From NCBI GenBank assembly GCA_050012355.1, contig JBEKHI010000024.1, positions 1-36,068 of the forward strand: a stretch of DNA of 36,068 nt, read 5' to 3'. This DNA is from JBEKHI01 sp050012355 (GTDB lineage Bacteria; Actinomycetota; Actinomycetes; Streptosporangiales; Streptosporangiaceae). The translations under genes and the position numbers were made by a program. Below are positions 7,885 to 15,371 of this stretch, piece after piece. A model generated the notes under the pieces. That model was not told the DNA's origin and did no database searches. It saw nothing but the letters and a program-made list of their open reading frames with translations. Positions within the stretch are counted from its first letter, which is position 1, and the number at the start of each line of letters is the position of its first letter.

Positions 7885-8205
7885 GACACCAAAAGACCTG
7901 CTCAGGGCACTGACAACTCGTTCAGTTAGCCGTATGGCGCCAATGTCAAGCACCGCCGTCACGCTAACCCACACCGCTATCTGGGTAGTCCCGGAGAACC
8001 CAGACGCGACCCATGCTCCTACCGCCGTAGTGGCGATTCCTGCTTCGACCCAGTACACCGTCAGCGCTAGGCCGCATCTCCACCGAGGCACCCTGGACTT
8101 GTGCGGACGGACGCCCGGCGCTCCATGCGAAGTCCTATATGTTCCTTCAGAACTCAACTCCGCAGCACCTCCCGTTGGCCCCTGAGACAACTGCGCCGCC
8201 AGCAC
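7852..8205 (-). CDS. Possible small membrane protein (doubtful)
   Basis: A 117-codon minus-strand frame from GTG 8205, converging on and overlapping the preceding gene by 33 bp. The C-terminal half looks protein-like: hydrophobic segments at about 44-68 (GLALTVYWVEAGIATTAVGA) and 74-92 (TQIAVWVSVTAVLDIGA), then an amphipathic RLTERVVSALSRSF helix. The N-terminal 40 residues look like noise, and the GGAG before the GTG is too close. A later in-frame GTG or TTG may be the real start. An opposite-strand frame at 7874-8185 is less protein-like. It fills the otherwise empty gap between the two-helix protein and DUF397. Confidence 0.4.
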   Translation of the reverse strand: MLAAQLSQGPTGGAAELSSEGTYRTSHGAPGVRPHKSRVPRWRCGLALTVYWVEAGIATTAVGAWVASGFSGTTQIAVWVSVTAVLDIGAIRLTERVVSALSRSFGVSDSKRLPQGR

Positions 8206-8272
8206 GCTCCACTGACTGCGAGGAACTGACCGCTAGGTAACATCCTCGCACACTTCCCGTGCAAGTGCATGG

Positions 8273-8464
8273 CTAAGTATTTCGCACTCGGGCCACGAAC
8301 GTGCGCCAGTCACGATTCGAAAACTGCAAAATTATGTTTCGAGAGTCACGGCTGTCACTGACCAGCACGAATCCTTGCTCCGCAGCAACCGTCACACAAC
8401 CGCTATCAAATGACGCCAATGACTTGCGCCAGTTATGCACCGACAGGTGATCAAGTCTGCCCAT
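8273..8464 (-). CDS. DUF397 domain-containing protein
   Basis: 63 aa, the normal size for a stand-alone DUF397 protein. It shows the family layout: WRKS near the N-terminus, a Cys-containing strand (GCVTVA), the VSDSRDS core equivalent to 'VRDSKDP', then LQFSNRDWRTFVARVR at the C-terminus. ATG 8464 has GGGAGC 4-9 bases upstream. DUF397 proteins normally sit directly beside an XRE-DUF5753 gene and modulate it. Here the presumed partner (6540-7394) is about 0.9 kb away on the opposite strand, with membrane-protein-like frames between them. This separation is unusual. Confidence 0.85.
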   Translation of the reverse strand: MGRLDHLSVHNWRKSLASFDSGCVTVAAEQGFVLVSDSRDSRNIILQFSNRDWRTFVARVRNT

Positions 8465-8687
8465 GATCAGCTCCCTTGCCCAAACTAGCGACCCTGCCCC
8501 CTGAAATGAGCTTCACAAGCGGAGATGCATGTAGTGATCGCTAGATCACTCCTAGCGTAAATGCGCCGATCACACGCAGCAAGTAATATTCGCATCACTG
8601 TAGAGATACAGTAGTCGACTGGCGTCGACCGATCAAATATTTTTGTGTGATGAATATTCTCAGCGACCGCTCATAAGCTGGAGCGAA
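8465..8687. promoter_or_regulatory. AT-richer upstream region of the DUF397 gene with palindromic sites
   Basis: This 223-bp gap holds no convincing gene. It contains a perfect palindrome AGTGATC-GCTA-GATCACT at 8533-8550, about 70 bp before the DUF397 start, which could be an operator for the XRE regulator. Around 8630-8657 there is an AT-rich run with two AATATT blocks. The aminotransferase gene ends at its right border. Confidence 0.35.
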
Positions 8688-9848
8688 TCAGCGCAGACAG
8701 GCGAGGCGTTCCAGCGCCTCGGCGAGCACCGCTTGCCGTTTGCAGAACGCGAAGCGTACCTGTGTCCGGCCCGCCTCCACGTTGTCGTAGAACACGACGC
8801 TCGGGATGGCGACCACGCCGCAACGTTCCGGCAGCGACCGGCAGAACTCGATGCCGTCCTTCTCCCCCAGCGACGCGATGTCGGTGGTGATGAAGTACGT
8901 GCCATCCGGCTGGTAGACGTCGAAGCCGATCTCCGCCAGCCCGGCGCCGAGCAGGTCACGCTTCGCCCGCAGGTCCTCCGCCAGCGACGCGTAGTACGAG
9001 TCGGGCAGCGTCAACGCCGACGCGACCGCGTACTGGAACGGGCCACCGCTGACGTAGGTGAGGAACTGCTTGGTGGTGCGCACCGCGCTCACCAGCTCGG
9101 GGGTGCCGGTCACCCAGCCGATCTTCCATCCGGTGAACGAGAACGTCTTCCCGGCCGACGAGATCGACACGGTGCGTTCCGCCATCCCGGGGAACGTCAC
9201 GATCGGGATGTGCTCGACCCCGTAGGCGAGGTGCTCATAGACCTCGTCGGTGACCACCAGCAGGTCGCGCTCGACCGCCAGTCGCGCGACGGCCGCGAGC
9301 TCGGAGCGGGTGAATACCGAGCCGGTGGGATTGTGCGGCGTGTTGAGCAAGATGAGCCGCGTCCGGTCGGTGACCGCCGCCCGCAGCGCGTCCAGATCGG
9401 GACGGAAGTCCGGCGCCCGCAGGGTCACCGGCACGCGAACCGCTCCCGCCATCGCGATGTTCGCGGCATAGGAGTCGTAGTACGGCTCGAACGCGATGAC
9501 CTCGTCCCCCGGCTCGAGCAGCGCCAGCAGCGCGGCGGCGATCGCCTCGGTGGCACCCGCGGTGATCAGCACCTCGGTATCGGGGTCGTATTCGAGATCG
9601 TAAAAGTGACGCTGGTGATCGACGACGGCGCGGCGGAGCTCCGGGATGCCGGAGCCCGGCGGGTACTGGTTGCCGCGCCCCTCGAGGACCGCGGACGCGG
9701 CGGCCTGCGCGACGGCCGCCGGGCCGTCGGTATCCGGGAAGCCCTGCCCCAGGTTGATCGATCCGGTAGCGACGGCCTTAGCGGACATCTCGGCGAAGAT
9801 CGTGGTGCCGAGACCTTCGAGCCTGCGGTTCAGCAACGGACGGGTCAC
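8688..9848 (-). CDS. dapC: PLP-dependent class I/II aminotransferase, DapC-like
   Basis: 386 aa from GTG 9848; the longer in-frame start would add a low-complexity Arg/Pro/Gly leader lying inside the divergent gene. Family marks in order: NLGQGFPD (residues 32-39), NQYPPGSG, NTPHNPTG (169-176), VTDEVYEHL (199-207, PLP Asp and Tyr), and SISSAGKTFSFTGWK with PLP lysine K234; a 'VRFAFCKR' C-terminus carries the substrate-carboxylate Arg. As I recall it, the sequence closely parallels the M. tuberculosis N-succinyldiaminopimelate aminotransferase Rv0858c (DapC), which would place it in lysine/meso-diaminopimelate synthesis. A general kynurenine/methionine-type aminotransferase is the alternative. 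It diverges from the amidase gene with only 17 bp between starts. Confidence 0.85.
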   Translation of the reverse strand: MTRPLLNRRLEGLGTTIFAEMSAKAVATGSINLGQGFPDTDGPAAVAQAAASAVLEGRGNQYPPGSGIPELRRAVVDHQRHFYDLEYDPDTEVLITAGATEAIAAALLALLEPGDEVIAFEPYYDSYAANIAMAGAVRVPVTLRAPDFRPDLDALRAAVTDRTRLILLNTPHNPTGSVFTRSELAAVARLAVERDLLVVTDEVYEHLAYGVEHIPIVTFPGMAERTVSISSAGKTFSFTGWKIGWVTGTPELVSAVRTTKQFLTYVSGGPFQYAVASALTLPDSYYASLAEDLRAKRDLLGAGLAEIGFDVYQPDGTYFITTDIASLGEKDGIEFCRSLPERCGVVAIPSVVFYDNVEAGRTQVRFAFCKRQAVLAEALERLACLR

Positions 9849-9853
9849 GGAGT

Positions 9854-9859
9854 TAATGT
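9854..9859 (+). promoter_or_regulatory. -10 element of a probable leaderless promoter for the amidase
   Basis: TAATGT is followed by exactly 6 bases and then ATG 9866, the spacing expected when transcription starts at the start codon. The intergenic space is only 17 bp, too small for a normal leader, and no Shine-Dalgarno is present. No clear -35 is visible. Confidence 0.5.
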
Positions 9860-9865
9860 TGCCGT

Positions 9866-10663
9866 ATGCGCATAGCTCTCTGCCAGCTGCCGGTAAGCCC
9901 GGACCCCGACGTGAACCTGAAACGCGTCTCGGACGCACTGCGGCAGGCCGCCGGGGCCGACCTGGCGGTCTTCCCGGAAGCGACACAGGCCCGGTTCGGC
10001 TCTGACCTGCGCGCGATCGCCGAGCCGGTCGAAGGCGGGGCGTTCTGCGCCGGGCTGGCCGCGCTGGCCGCCGAGACGTCCGTGCCGCTTGTCGCGGGGG
10101 TCTTCGAGCCCGCGCCCGACGGCCGGGTATACAACACCGCGGTGGTGTTCGACGGATCCGGCCAACTCGTCGCCACTTACCGCAAGCTCCACCTGTACGA
10201 CGCGCTCGGGGTGACCGAGTCAGACGAGGTGGCTCCCGGCGAGGCTCCGGTATCGGTCGAGCTCGCAGGGGCGAGGGTGGGGCTGGAGATCTGCTACGAC
10301 ATCAGGTTCCCCGAGCTTTCCCGCGCGCTCGCCACCGGCGGCGCGCGGCTGATCACGGTGTCGGCGGCCTGGGCGTCAGGGCTGTTCAAGGAGGAGCACT
10401 GGGTGACGCTGCTGCGCGCCCGCGCCATCGAGAACACGGTGTGGATCGCTGCCGCTGGCCAGGTCCCCGATCCGGACTCCCCGCCCACCAGGGCCCCGAC
10501 CGGCATCGGCCGCTCGATGCTCATCGACCCGCTGGGCGTGGTCCGCGCCGACCTCGGCCCCGCGGCGGGGGTGACCGTCGTCGAGGCGGACCTGTCCTAC
10601 GTGGATACCGTGCGGGAAACCCTGCCGTCGCTGGCGAACCGGCGCGCCGACATCTGGGGTTAG
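9866..10663 (+). CDS. Carbon-nitrogen hydrolase (nitrilase superfamily), Nit1/deaminated-glutathione-amidase-like
   Basis: 265 aa, full length. The Glu-Lys-Cys catalytic triad is intact: E38 in AVFPEAT, K107 in YRKLHLYD, and C143 in LEICYDIRFPEL. The 'YDIRFPEL' signature and the RKLHLYD block match the Nit1/NitFhit group, which includes amidases that repair deaminated glutathione and also omega-amidases. In a mycothiol-using actinomycete the physiological substrate could differ (inference). It is divergent from the DapC-like aminotransferase, and alpha-keto amides formed by transaminases are plausible substrates. The stop overlaps the convergent propeller gene by 4 bp, so transcription of the two genes meets tail to tail with no spacer. 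Confidence 0.9.
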   Translation: MRIALCQLPVSPDPDVNLKRVSDALRQAAGADLAVFPEATQARFGSDLRAIAEPVEGGAFCAGLAALAAETSVPLVAGVFEPAPDGRVYNTAVVFDGSGQLVATYRKLHLYDALGVTESDEVAPGEAPVSVELAGARVGLEICYDIRFPELSRALATGGARLITVSAAWASGLFKEEHWVTLLRARAIENTVWIAAAGQVPDPDSPPTRAPTGIGRSMLIDPLGVVRADLGPAAGVTVVEADLSYVDTVRETLPSLANRRADIWG

Positions 10664-13600
10664 CCGCGGACCGGCGACTGCCAGATGGTGGGCTGCTCGG
10701 TCTCCGCGGTGGCGACGAAGCCGATGGCCGTGAGCTCGTTGCCCGCGGCGGTGATCGCGGTCAGCTCCTGGATCCCGGCCCCGGACAAGCCCCGGCCGGT
10801 CGGGGTGGCCTCCGTCCAGGTGGTCCCGGTGCGGAGCGACAAGATCACGACGTTCTCCGTGCCGGGTGCCGAACTCGTCGTGCCGATCGCCGTAAACCCG
10901 CTCCCCGCCGCCGTCAGCCCGGTGATCGTCGCATTATCGGCGGCCATAACGTCGATATCCGAGTCCGCCCAGGTACTCCCGCCATCGGAAGAGACCACGG
11001 CGAACGGCTTCGGCGTCCCCGCGGTAGTACTAGCTCCGGCGGCCACCAGGCGATCCCCGTTCGCCGCGACAAAGCCCAGCTCGCCGCTGGTGGCGCCGGC
11101 GGGGAGCGTGATCGTGACGGAAGTCCAGCTCACGCCGTTATGGCTAATCCAGGCAACGGGATGGCCGGCGTTGGTTCCGACCGCAACGAAGCCACTGCCT
11201 GATGCCGTTACGGCGCTGACGGTGGCGCCCGCGGCGTCCGGCAGTGCGACGAGCTGCCAGCCGGTCAGGCCTTTGGAGAACCACGCGACGGCGTTGCCGC
11301 CCTGCTGGCCGGCCACGACGTAACCCGACGTGCCCGCGGCCACCGAGGTCGCGGTCTCGCCTCCGCCGTCGAAGGCCCCCTCGTTGTCGGCAGCGGTCCA
11401 GTTGGTGCCGTCGGCCGAGGTCACGACCACCGGGTGCGCGGTCGCACCGGACACGACGCCGCCGACGGCGACCCAGCCCGCGTTGCCATCCGCGACGCTG
11501 GTCAGCCGCTGGATACCGGCCCGGTTGAGCGCCGCGCTGGTCGCTCGTGTCCAGCTGCTGCCCCCGTTGGCGGAGGCCCAGATGGCCGGGAACCCGTCCG
11601 CGCTGCCCGCGGCGACCTGGGTACCGCCGGACGCCGCGATGGCGTTAACGGTGAGCTCGTTGGTGACGGCGCCGGTGATGGTGACGTGCGTCGCGGTGCC
11701 TTGGGCGCCGACGAGGGCCAGCAGTGGCTGACGGCGGGCATTGGCGAACGGGGTGGCACCGGTGGCGACGGCGACGTTGTTCGTGGTCAGCGCCACGCCG
11801 CTCTCGGTGTCCTGCTTGGTGGTGCCGATCGGGTCGGTCCCCGTCCAGTTCGTTCCGTTGCCGGTGATGAACGCGATCAGGAAGCCGTCGGCGCTGCCGG
11901 TGAGAACGGCCCCCGTCGTCCCGCCGCTGACCTGGCCGAGGGTGAGCGCCGCGCCGTCCGCCGTCGCGATGGTGGCCGATCGGGTCCAGGTCTGCCCGGT
12001 CGCCGAGGTGTAGGCGATCGCCTGCGACCTGGCCGCCCCGGGGCGGATTATCACGAAGCCGTTGGCGATCTGAGCGACACCGGTGAACGCGTTTTTCGCG
12101 TCGGTCTGCGGCACGGTGACCTGGGTCCAGTTGACGCCGTCGGTGCTGCGCCAGGCGGTCGTCTTGCTGGTGATCACGATGGCGTTCGAGGTGCCCGCCG
12201 CCGAGGTGATGCTGGTGGCGCCGTTGAGGGTAGGCGTGGTTCGCTGCCAGGTCGTGCCGTTCGCCGAGGTCCACACGACCGGCTTGCCGTCGTTGCCGCC
12301 CGCCGCGAGGAAGCCGTTGGCGGTGCGGGTGAGGGCGTTGATCGTGTCACCGGCGGCCATCGGCATCCCGGTCGCGGAACTCAGCGTCCAGTCGATGCCG
12401 TTCTTGCTGGTCCAGATCGAGTTGGGGCCGACCGCGACCCAGCCGTCCGGCCCGACGGCGATCTGGGTTGGCGCGTGACCGGTGGGCGGGCTGCCTTCCA
12501 CCGTGGCCAGCTGCCAGGTCTTGCCCGCGTCTTGCGACACGAAGAACTCGGCGTGCGCGGTCTCTGAGCCAGTCTCGTCGCCGGCCGCCACGATGTCATT
12601 TCCGTCCGAGGCGACCGGGCCGAGCGTCTGAATGAGCCCGCGGCCGGCTTCCCCGGCGTTGGTGGTGAAGTCTGCCGTGGCGAAGTTGGCAGGCGGGAAC
12701 CCGAGGCTGGCGGTGCCCGGGTCCTGGCTGGTGTTGCCGCCGTTCGCGCCCGCGAAGATGACCACCAGGATGCCGACCGGGATCATCGCCAGGATGGGCA
12801 CGCCGACCTTGAGCACCCAGCCGCGAAGCCGTAGCGCGGCGCGGATCTCCTTGAGCAGCCGCTGCCCGGCGGTGAGGCCGTCGTCGTCCTCATCCTCATC
12901 GTCCCGGCCGGCTGTCCGGTAGCCGACCCGGTCATCGGTCCGCGGGAAGGCACTGGCGACGCGTGGCGGGCGGGGCTGCCCGCCGAACACGTCGCGCGGC
13001 TTGGCGGCTCGGCCGCCGTTGCCGAAGGCGCCGGACAGCGGGTCAATTGGCCGGAGCGGCGCGGAGGTGAAGTTCAGCGCGCGCATCGGCCCGGTACCGG
13101 GGCCGAACTCGTAACCCGGCGGCCCTTCCTCCACCCCGACCCCGGGGCCCGCGAAAGCAGGTGGCCCCCCGAAGGCTGGTGGTCCTTCGAAGGCTGGTGG
13201 CGCCCCGAAGGCCGCTCCGGTCCGGGGCGGTGACGGCGCGTCGCCGCGCGAGCGCCCGTCGAATGCGTCGACGTTCCGGGTCGCCATGGGATCCTGGGGC
13301 GGGTTTTGCCATCCAGGGGTGCCGGTGTAGGCCGCGGGCGGCTGGGCTGGGGCAGGCCGCTGAACTGGGGCCGGAGGCTGAACCGGGGCAGGCGGCTGAG
13401 TGGAGCCGGGGGGCCCGGAAACCGTCGGCGTGTAGCGGATCTCCCGAGGGCCGCTCTCTCGAGGAGGGCTCTCTCGAGGGCGACGCGGCAGGTCGGGATT
13501 CGGGCCGCCGGGGGTTGCGGGACGATCCAGCGGTGCCGGCAGCGCGGCCCGTGGCCGGCGCCTGCCCGCCGCTGCCCGCTGGGCGGCCGCGCGCTGGGCC

Positions 13601-14898
13601 GCCGCCTGCTGGTCGTTTTGTCCGGTCCCCTGCTGTGTGGCAGCTTGTTGCGCCGCTGCCCGCTGGGCCGCGGATCGCTGCGCCATGGCTTGCTCAGCGG
13701 CTACCGCTTGGCGGGCCGCGGCGGCCTGCCTCGCCGCCAGGGACTGCCGACCCGCCGGAGCGACTGCGGCCGGCCCGGCGTTTGGTGTCCCGTTTGGTGC
13801 GCTGCTTGGTGTGCCGTTTGGTGTGCGCGGCGGGACGGCAGGCGGTGAGCCAGCGGCTGGCAGCGCCAGCCGAGGCGGCGCGGCATGCCGAGCTCGCGGC
13901 CGGGGGCCGGTGTTTCGCGAGCCTCTCGGAGAGCCCGCGGGCAGCTGGCCCCTCGGCGGCTGTCCGCCCGCCGGTGGCGCCCCGATGCCGGGCGCCGGGT
14001 TGCGCGATCCGGCCGCGGCGCGCGGACCAGTGCCGGGTTTCGGACCGGCGCTGGGCTGCCGTCCGCTGGACTGCGGCCCACTCGGCTGCCGGCCGGTGGA
14101 CTGCGGCCCGTTCGACTGCGACCCGCTGGACTGCGGCCCGCTCGACTGCCGTCCGCTCGGTTGCGGGCCGTTCGGCTTGCGTCCGCTAGGCTGCGGCCCG
14201 CTCGGCTGCCGGCCGGTGGACTGCCGTCCGCTCGACTGCGGTCCGCTCGGTTGCCGGCCGGCGGCGGGGAGCGCCCTGGCGGCGGGAGATCCGCCGGTGT
14301 CGCGGGAACGCGGCATCGGGCCGCTGGCCCGCCTGGGAATCGGGTCCGTATTGCGGTTGGGGGTGGGGCCGGTGCTGCGGTTGGGAATGGGGCCGGTGTT
14401 CGCACTCGGCATCGCACCGGAATGACGACCTCGGCTGCGCCCAGCATCGCGGCTGGGGGCCGGACCGGCGTTACGCCCCTGCGTTGTCGGAGCGGCGTTG
14501 GCACTTGGGATCGGGCCCGTATGCCTCCCCCGCGGGGGAGGCGCGTCGCGGCTAGGAATCGGACCCGTGTTGGCACTCGGCATCGGGCCGGTGTGACGTC
14601 CGCGGCTAGGGCCGGGTTCACGGGTAGAGATCGGGCCGGTATGACGTCCCCGTGGCATGGGGCCGGTGTCACGACCGGGCATCGGGCCCGTATCGCGGCC
14701 CGGCATCGGGCCGGTGCTCCTGCCTGCCGGACGAGGCGGCGCCGGAGGCAGTTGACGAGCGGGCGGCAGCGCGCGAGCCGGGGGCAGCGCGCGTGGCGGG
14801 CGTGGCGAGTCGAACCCGATACCCGGGTCGGTGTCATCGGACGAAGGGCCGGGATAACGACCCGGCGGGACGGCACGTGAGCGCGGAGGGCGCCTCAT
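10660..14898 (-). CDS. Giant proline-rich single-pass membrane protein with beta-propeller-like ectodomain
   Basis: 1412 aa from ATG 14898 (GGGGGC upstream); an in-frame start at 15039 is less likely. Order: Pro/Arg-rich start; about residues 60-193 tandem TGP(M/I)P units such as GRDTGPMPGRDTGPMP; about 214-285 tandem (P/S)(S/T)G(P/R)Q units; about 385-445 an Ala/Gln-rich helix; a Pro/Gly stretch; acidic DDEDEDDD (about 666-673); one TM helix at about 696-716 (VGVPILAMIPVGILVVIFAG); then ~695 residues outside. The ectodomain has about 14 repeats of roughly 50 residues patterned 'GFVAVG...PVVWTSADGTTWT', i.e. Asp-box/BNR-like blades, enough for two seven-bladed propellers. The N-in/C-out topology suggests a cytoplasmic scaffold coupled to an external binding domain. 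No specific family is recognised. Confidence 0.8.
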   Translation of the reverse strand: MRRPPRSRAVPPGRYPGPSSDDTDPGIGFDSPRPPRALPPARALPPARQLPPAPPRPAGRSTGPMPGRDTGPMPGRDTGPMPRGRHTGPISTREPGPSRGRHTGPMPSANTGPIPSRDAPPPRGRHTGPIPSANAAPTTQGRNAGPAPSRDAGRSRGRHSGAMPSANTGPIPNRSTGPTPNRNTDPIPRRASGPMPRSRDTGGSPAARALPAAGRQPSGPQSSGRQSTGRQPSGPQPSGRKPNGPQPSGRQSSGPQSSGSQSNGPQSTGRQPSGPQSSGRQPSAGPKPGTGPRAAAGSRNPAPGIGAPPAGGQPPRGQLPAGSPRGSRNTGPRPRARHAAPPRLALPAAGSPPAVPPRTPNGTPSSAPNGTPNAGPAAVAPAGRQSLAARQAAAARQAVAAEQAMAQRSAAQRAAAQQAATQQGTGQNDQQAAAQRAAAQRAAAGRRRPRAALPAPLDRPATPGGPNPDLPRRPRESPPRESGPREIRYTPTVSGPPGSTQPPAPVQPPAPVQRPAPAQPPAAYTGTPGWQNPPQDPMATRNVDAFDGRSRGDAPSPPRTGAAFGAPPAFEGPPAFGGPPAFAGPGVGVEEGPPGYEFGPGTGPMRALNFTSAPLRPIDPLSGAFGNGGRAAKPRDVFGGQPRPPRVASAFPRTDDRVGYRTAGRDDEDEDDDGLTAGQRLLKEIRAALRLRGWVLKVGVPILAMIPVGILVVIFAGANGGNTSQDPGTASLGFPPANFATADFTTNAGEAGRGLIQTLGPVASDGNDIVAAGDETGSETAHAEFFVSQDAGKTWQLATVEGSPPTGHAPTQIAVGPDGWVAVGPNSIWTSKNGIDWTLSSATGMPMAAGDTINALTRTANGFLAAGGNDGKPVVWTSANGTTWQRTTPTLNGATSITSAAGTSNAIVITSKTTAWRSTDGVNWTQVTVPQTDAKNAFTGVAQIANGFVIIRPGAARSQAIAYTSATGQTWTRSATIATADGAALTLGQVSGGTTGAVLTGSADGFLIAFITGNGTNWTGTDPIGTTKQDTESGVALTTNNVAVATGATPFANARRQPLLALVGAQGTATHVTITGAVTNELTVNAIAASGGTQVAAGSADGFPAIWASANGGSSWTRATSAALNRAGIQRLTSVADGNAGWVAVGGVVSGATAHPVVVTSADGTNWTAADNEGAFDGGGETATSVAAGTSGYVVAGQQGGNAVAWFSKGLTGWQLVALPDAAGATVSAVTASGSGFVAVGTNAGHPVAWISHNGVSWTSVTITLPAGATSGELGFVAANGDRLVAAGASTTAGTPKPFAVVSSDGGSTWADSDIDVMAADNATITGLTAAGSGFTAIGTTSSAPGTENVVILSLRTGTTWTEATPTGRGLSGAGIQELTAITAAGNELTAIGFVATAETEQPTIWQSPVRG

Positions 14899-15371
14899 TG
14901 GGCCGCCCCCTTGATCACCTGTCGAACCCCTACTCACCAGCCTGTCCCTGTCGTCGCCTCGGGTGCGGACCGGGCATTCGGGCCCGACCGGCCTTCGTGT
15001 ACTCCCTGGCGAAGATGGTACTCGGCAGTACCCCCACAACGGCGTAAAACTACCCTACGTGCTTGAAATCGACAGCAGTCCGTAATCACCTGGGAGTTCG
15101 CCCGCAGTCGGAGGTGTCCCACCCGAGGGCTCGTTCCTCGTGAATGCTGCACCAACCGCACTCTTTGCTGGCTAATGCAGCATTAACCAGCAAAGACGGA
15201 GGCCTCGACCGCCCGCGGACCCGCCGAAGGTGAATGCTTAGCGTGACGGGACCGGCGCGTGAGCGATGCCACAGGGACAGCACCTGTCCTTACGGGTACC
15301 CGGGACGTTAAGCGCCAGGTAGCCTGGAATTCCGGGAGAGAACCTACACAGTCAAGCTTCGGAAGAGGGCG
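14899..15371. other. Intergenic region between divergent propeller gene and kgd
   Basis: 473 bp without a convincing gene. It holds one copy of the second palindrome family (15131-15195) and, nearer kgd, an interrupted palindrome GGACAG-CAC-CTGTCC (15275-15289) that could be an operator. The remainder looks like ordinary promoter DNA for both genes. Confidence 0.5.
15131..15195. repeat. Family-2 palindromic repeat, copy A
   Basis: About 41 bases from 15131, starting TCGTTCCTCGTGAATGCTGC and ending CTCTTTGCTGG, are nearly identical to 21248-21286. In this copy the 3' part forms a hairpin: CTTTGCTGG (15163-15171) pairs with CCAGCAAAG (15187-15195), enclosing TAATGC-A-GCATTA. It sits in the upstream region of kgd and the propeller gene, so terminator activity alone does not explain it. 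Confidence 0.75.

Noticed and set aside
14030..14280. CRISPR-like or minisatellite array
   Set aside because: The short repeats keep the minus-strand reading frame and encode PSGPQ/PSGRQ units; there are no constant-length repeats with unique spacers.
13161..14880. Several long plus-strand open frames (up to ~340 codons) opposite the propeller gene
   Set aside because: They are produced by the strongly biased codons of the proline/glycine repeat region on the minus strand; their translations are Arg/Ala/Pro-rich with no domain, and the minus frame has a sensible TM and ectodomain.
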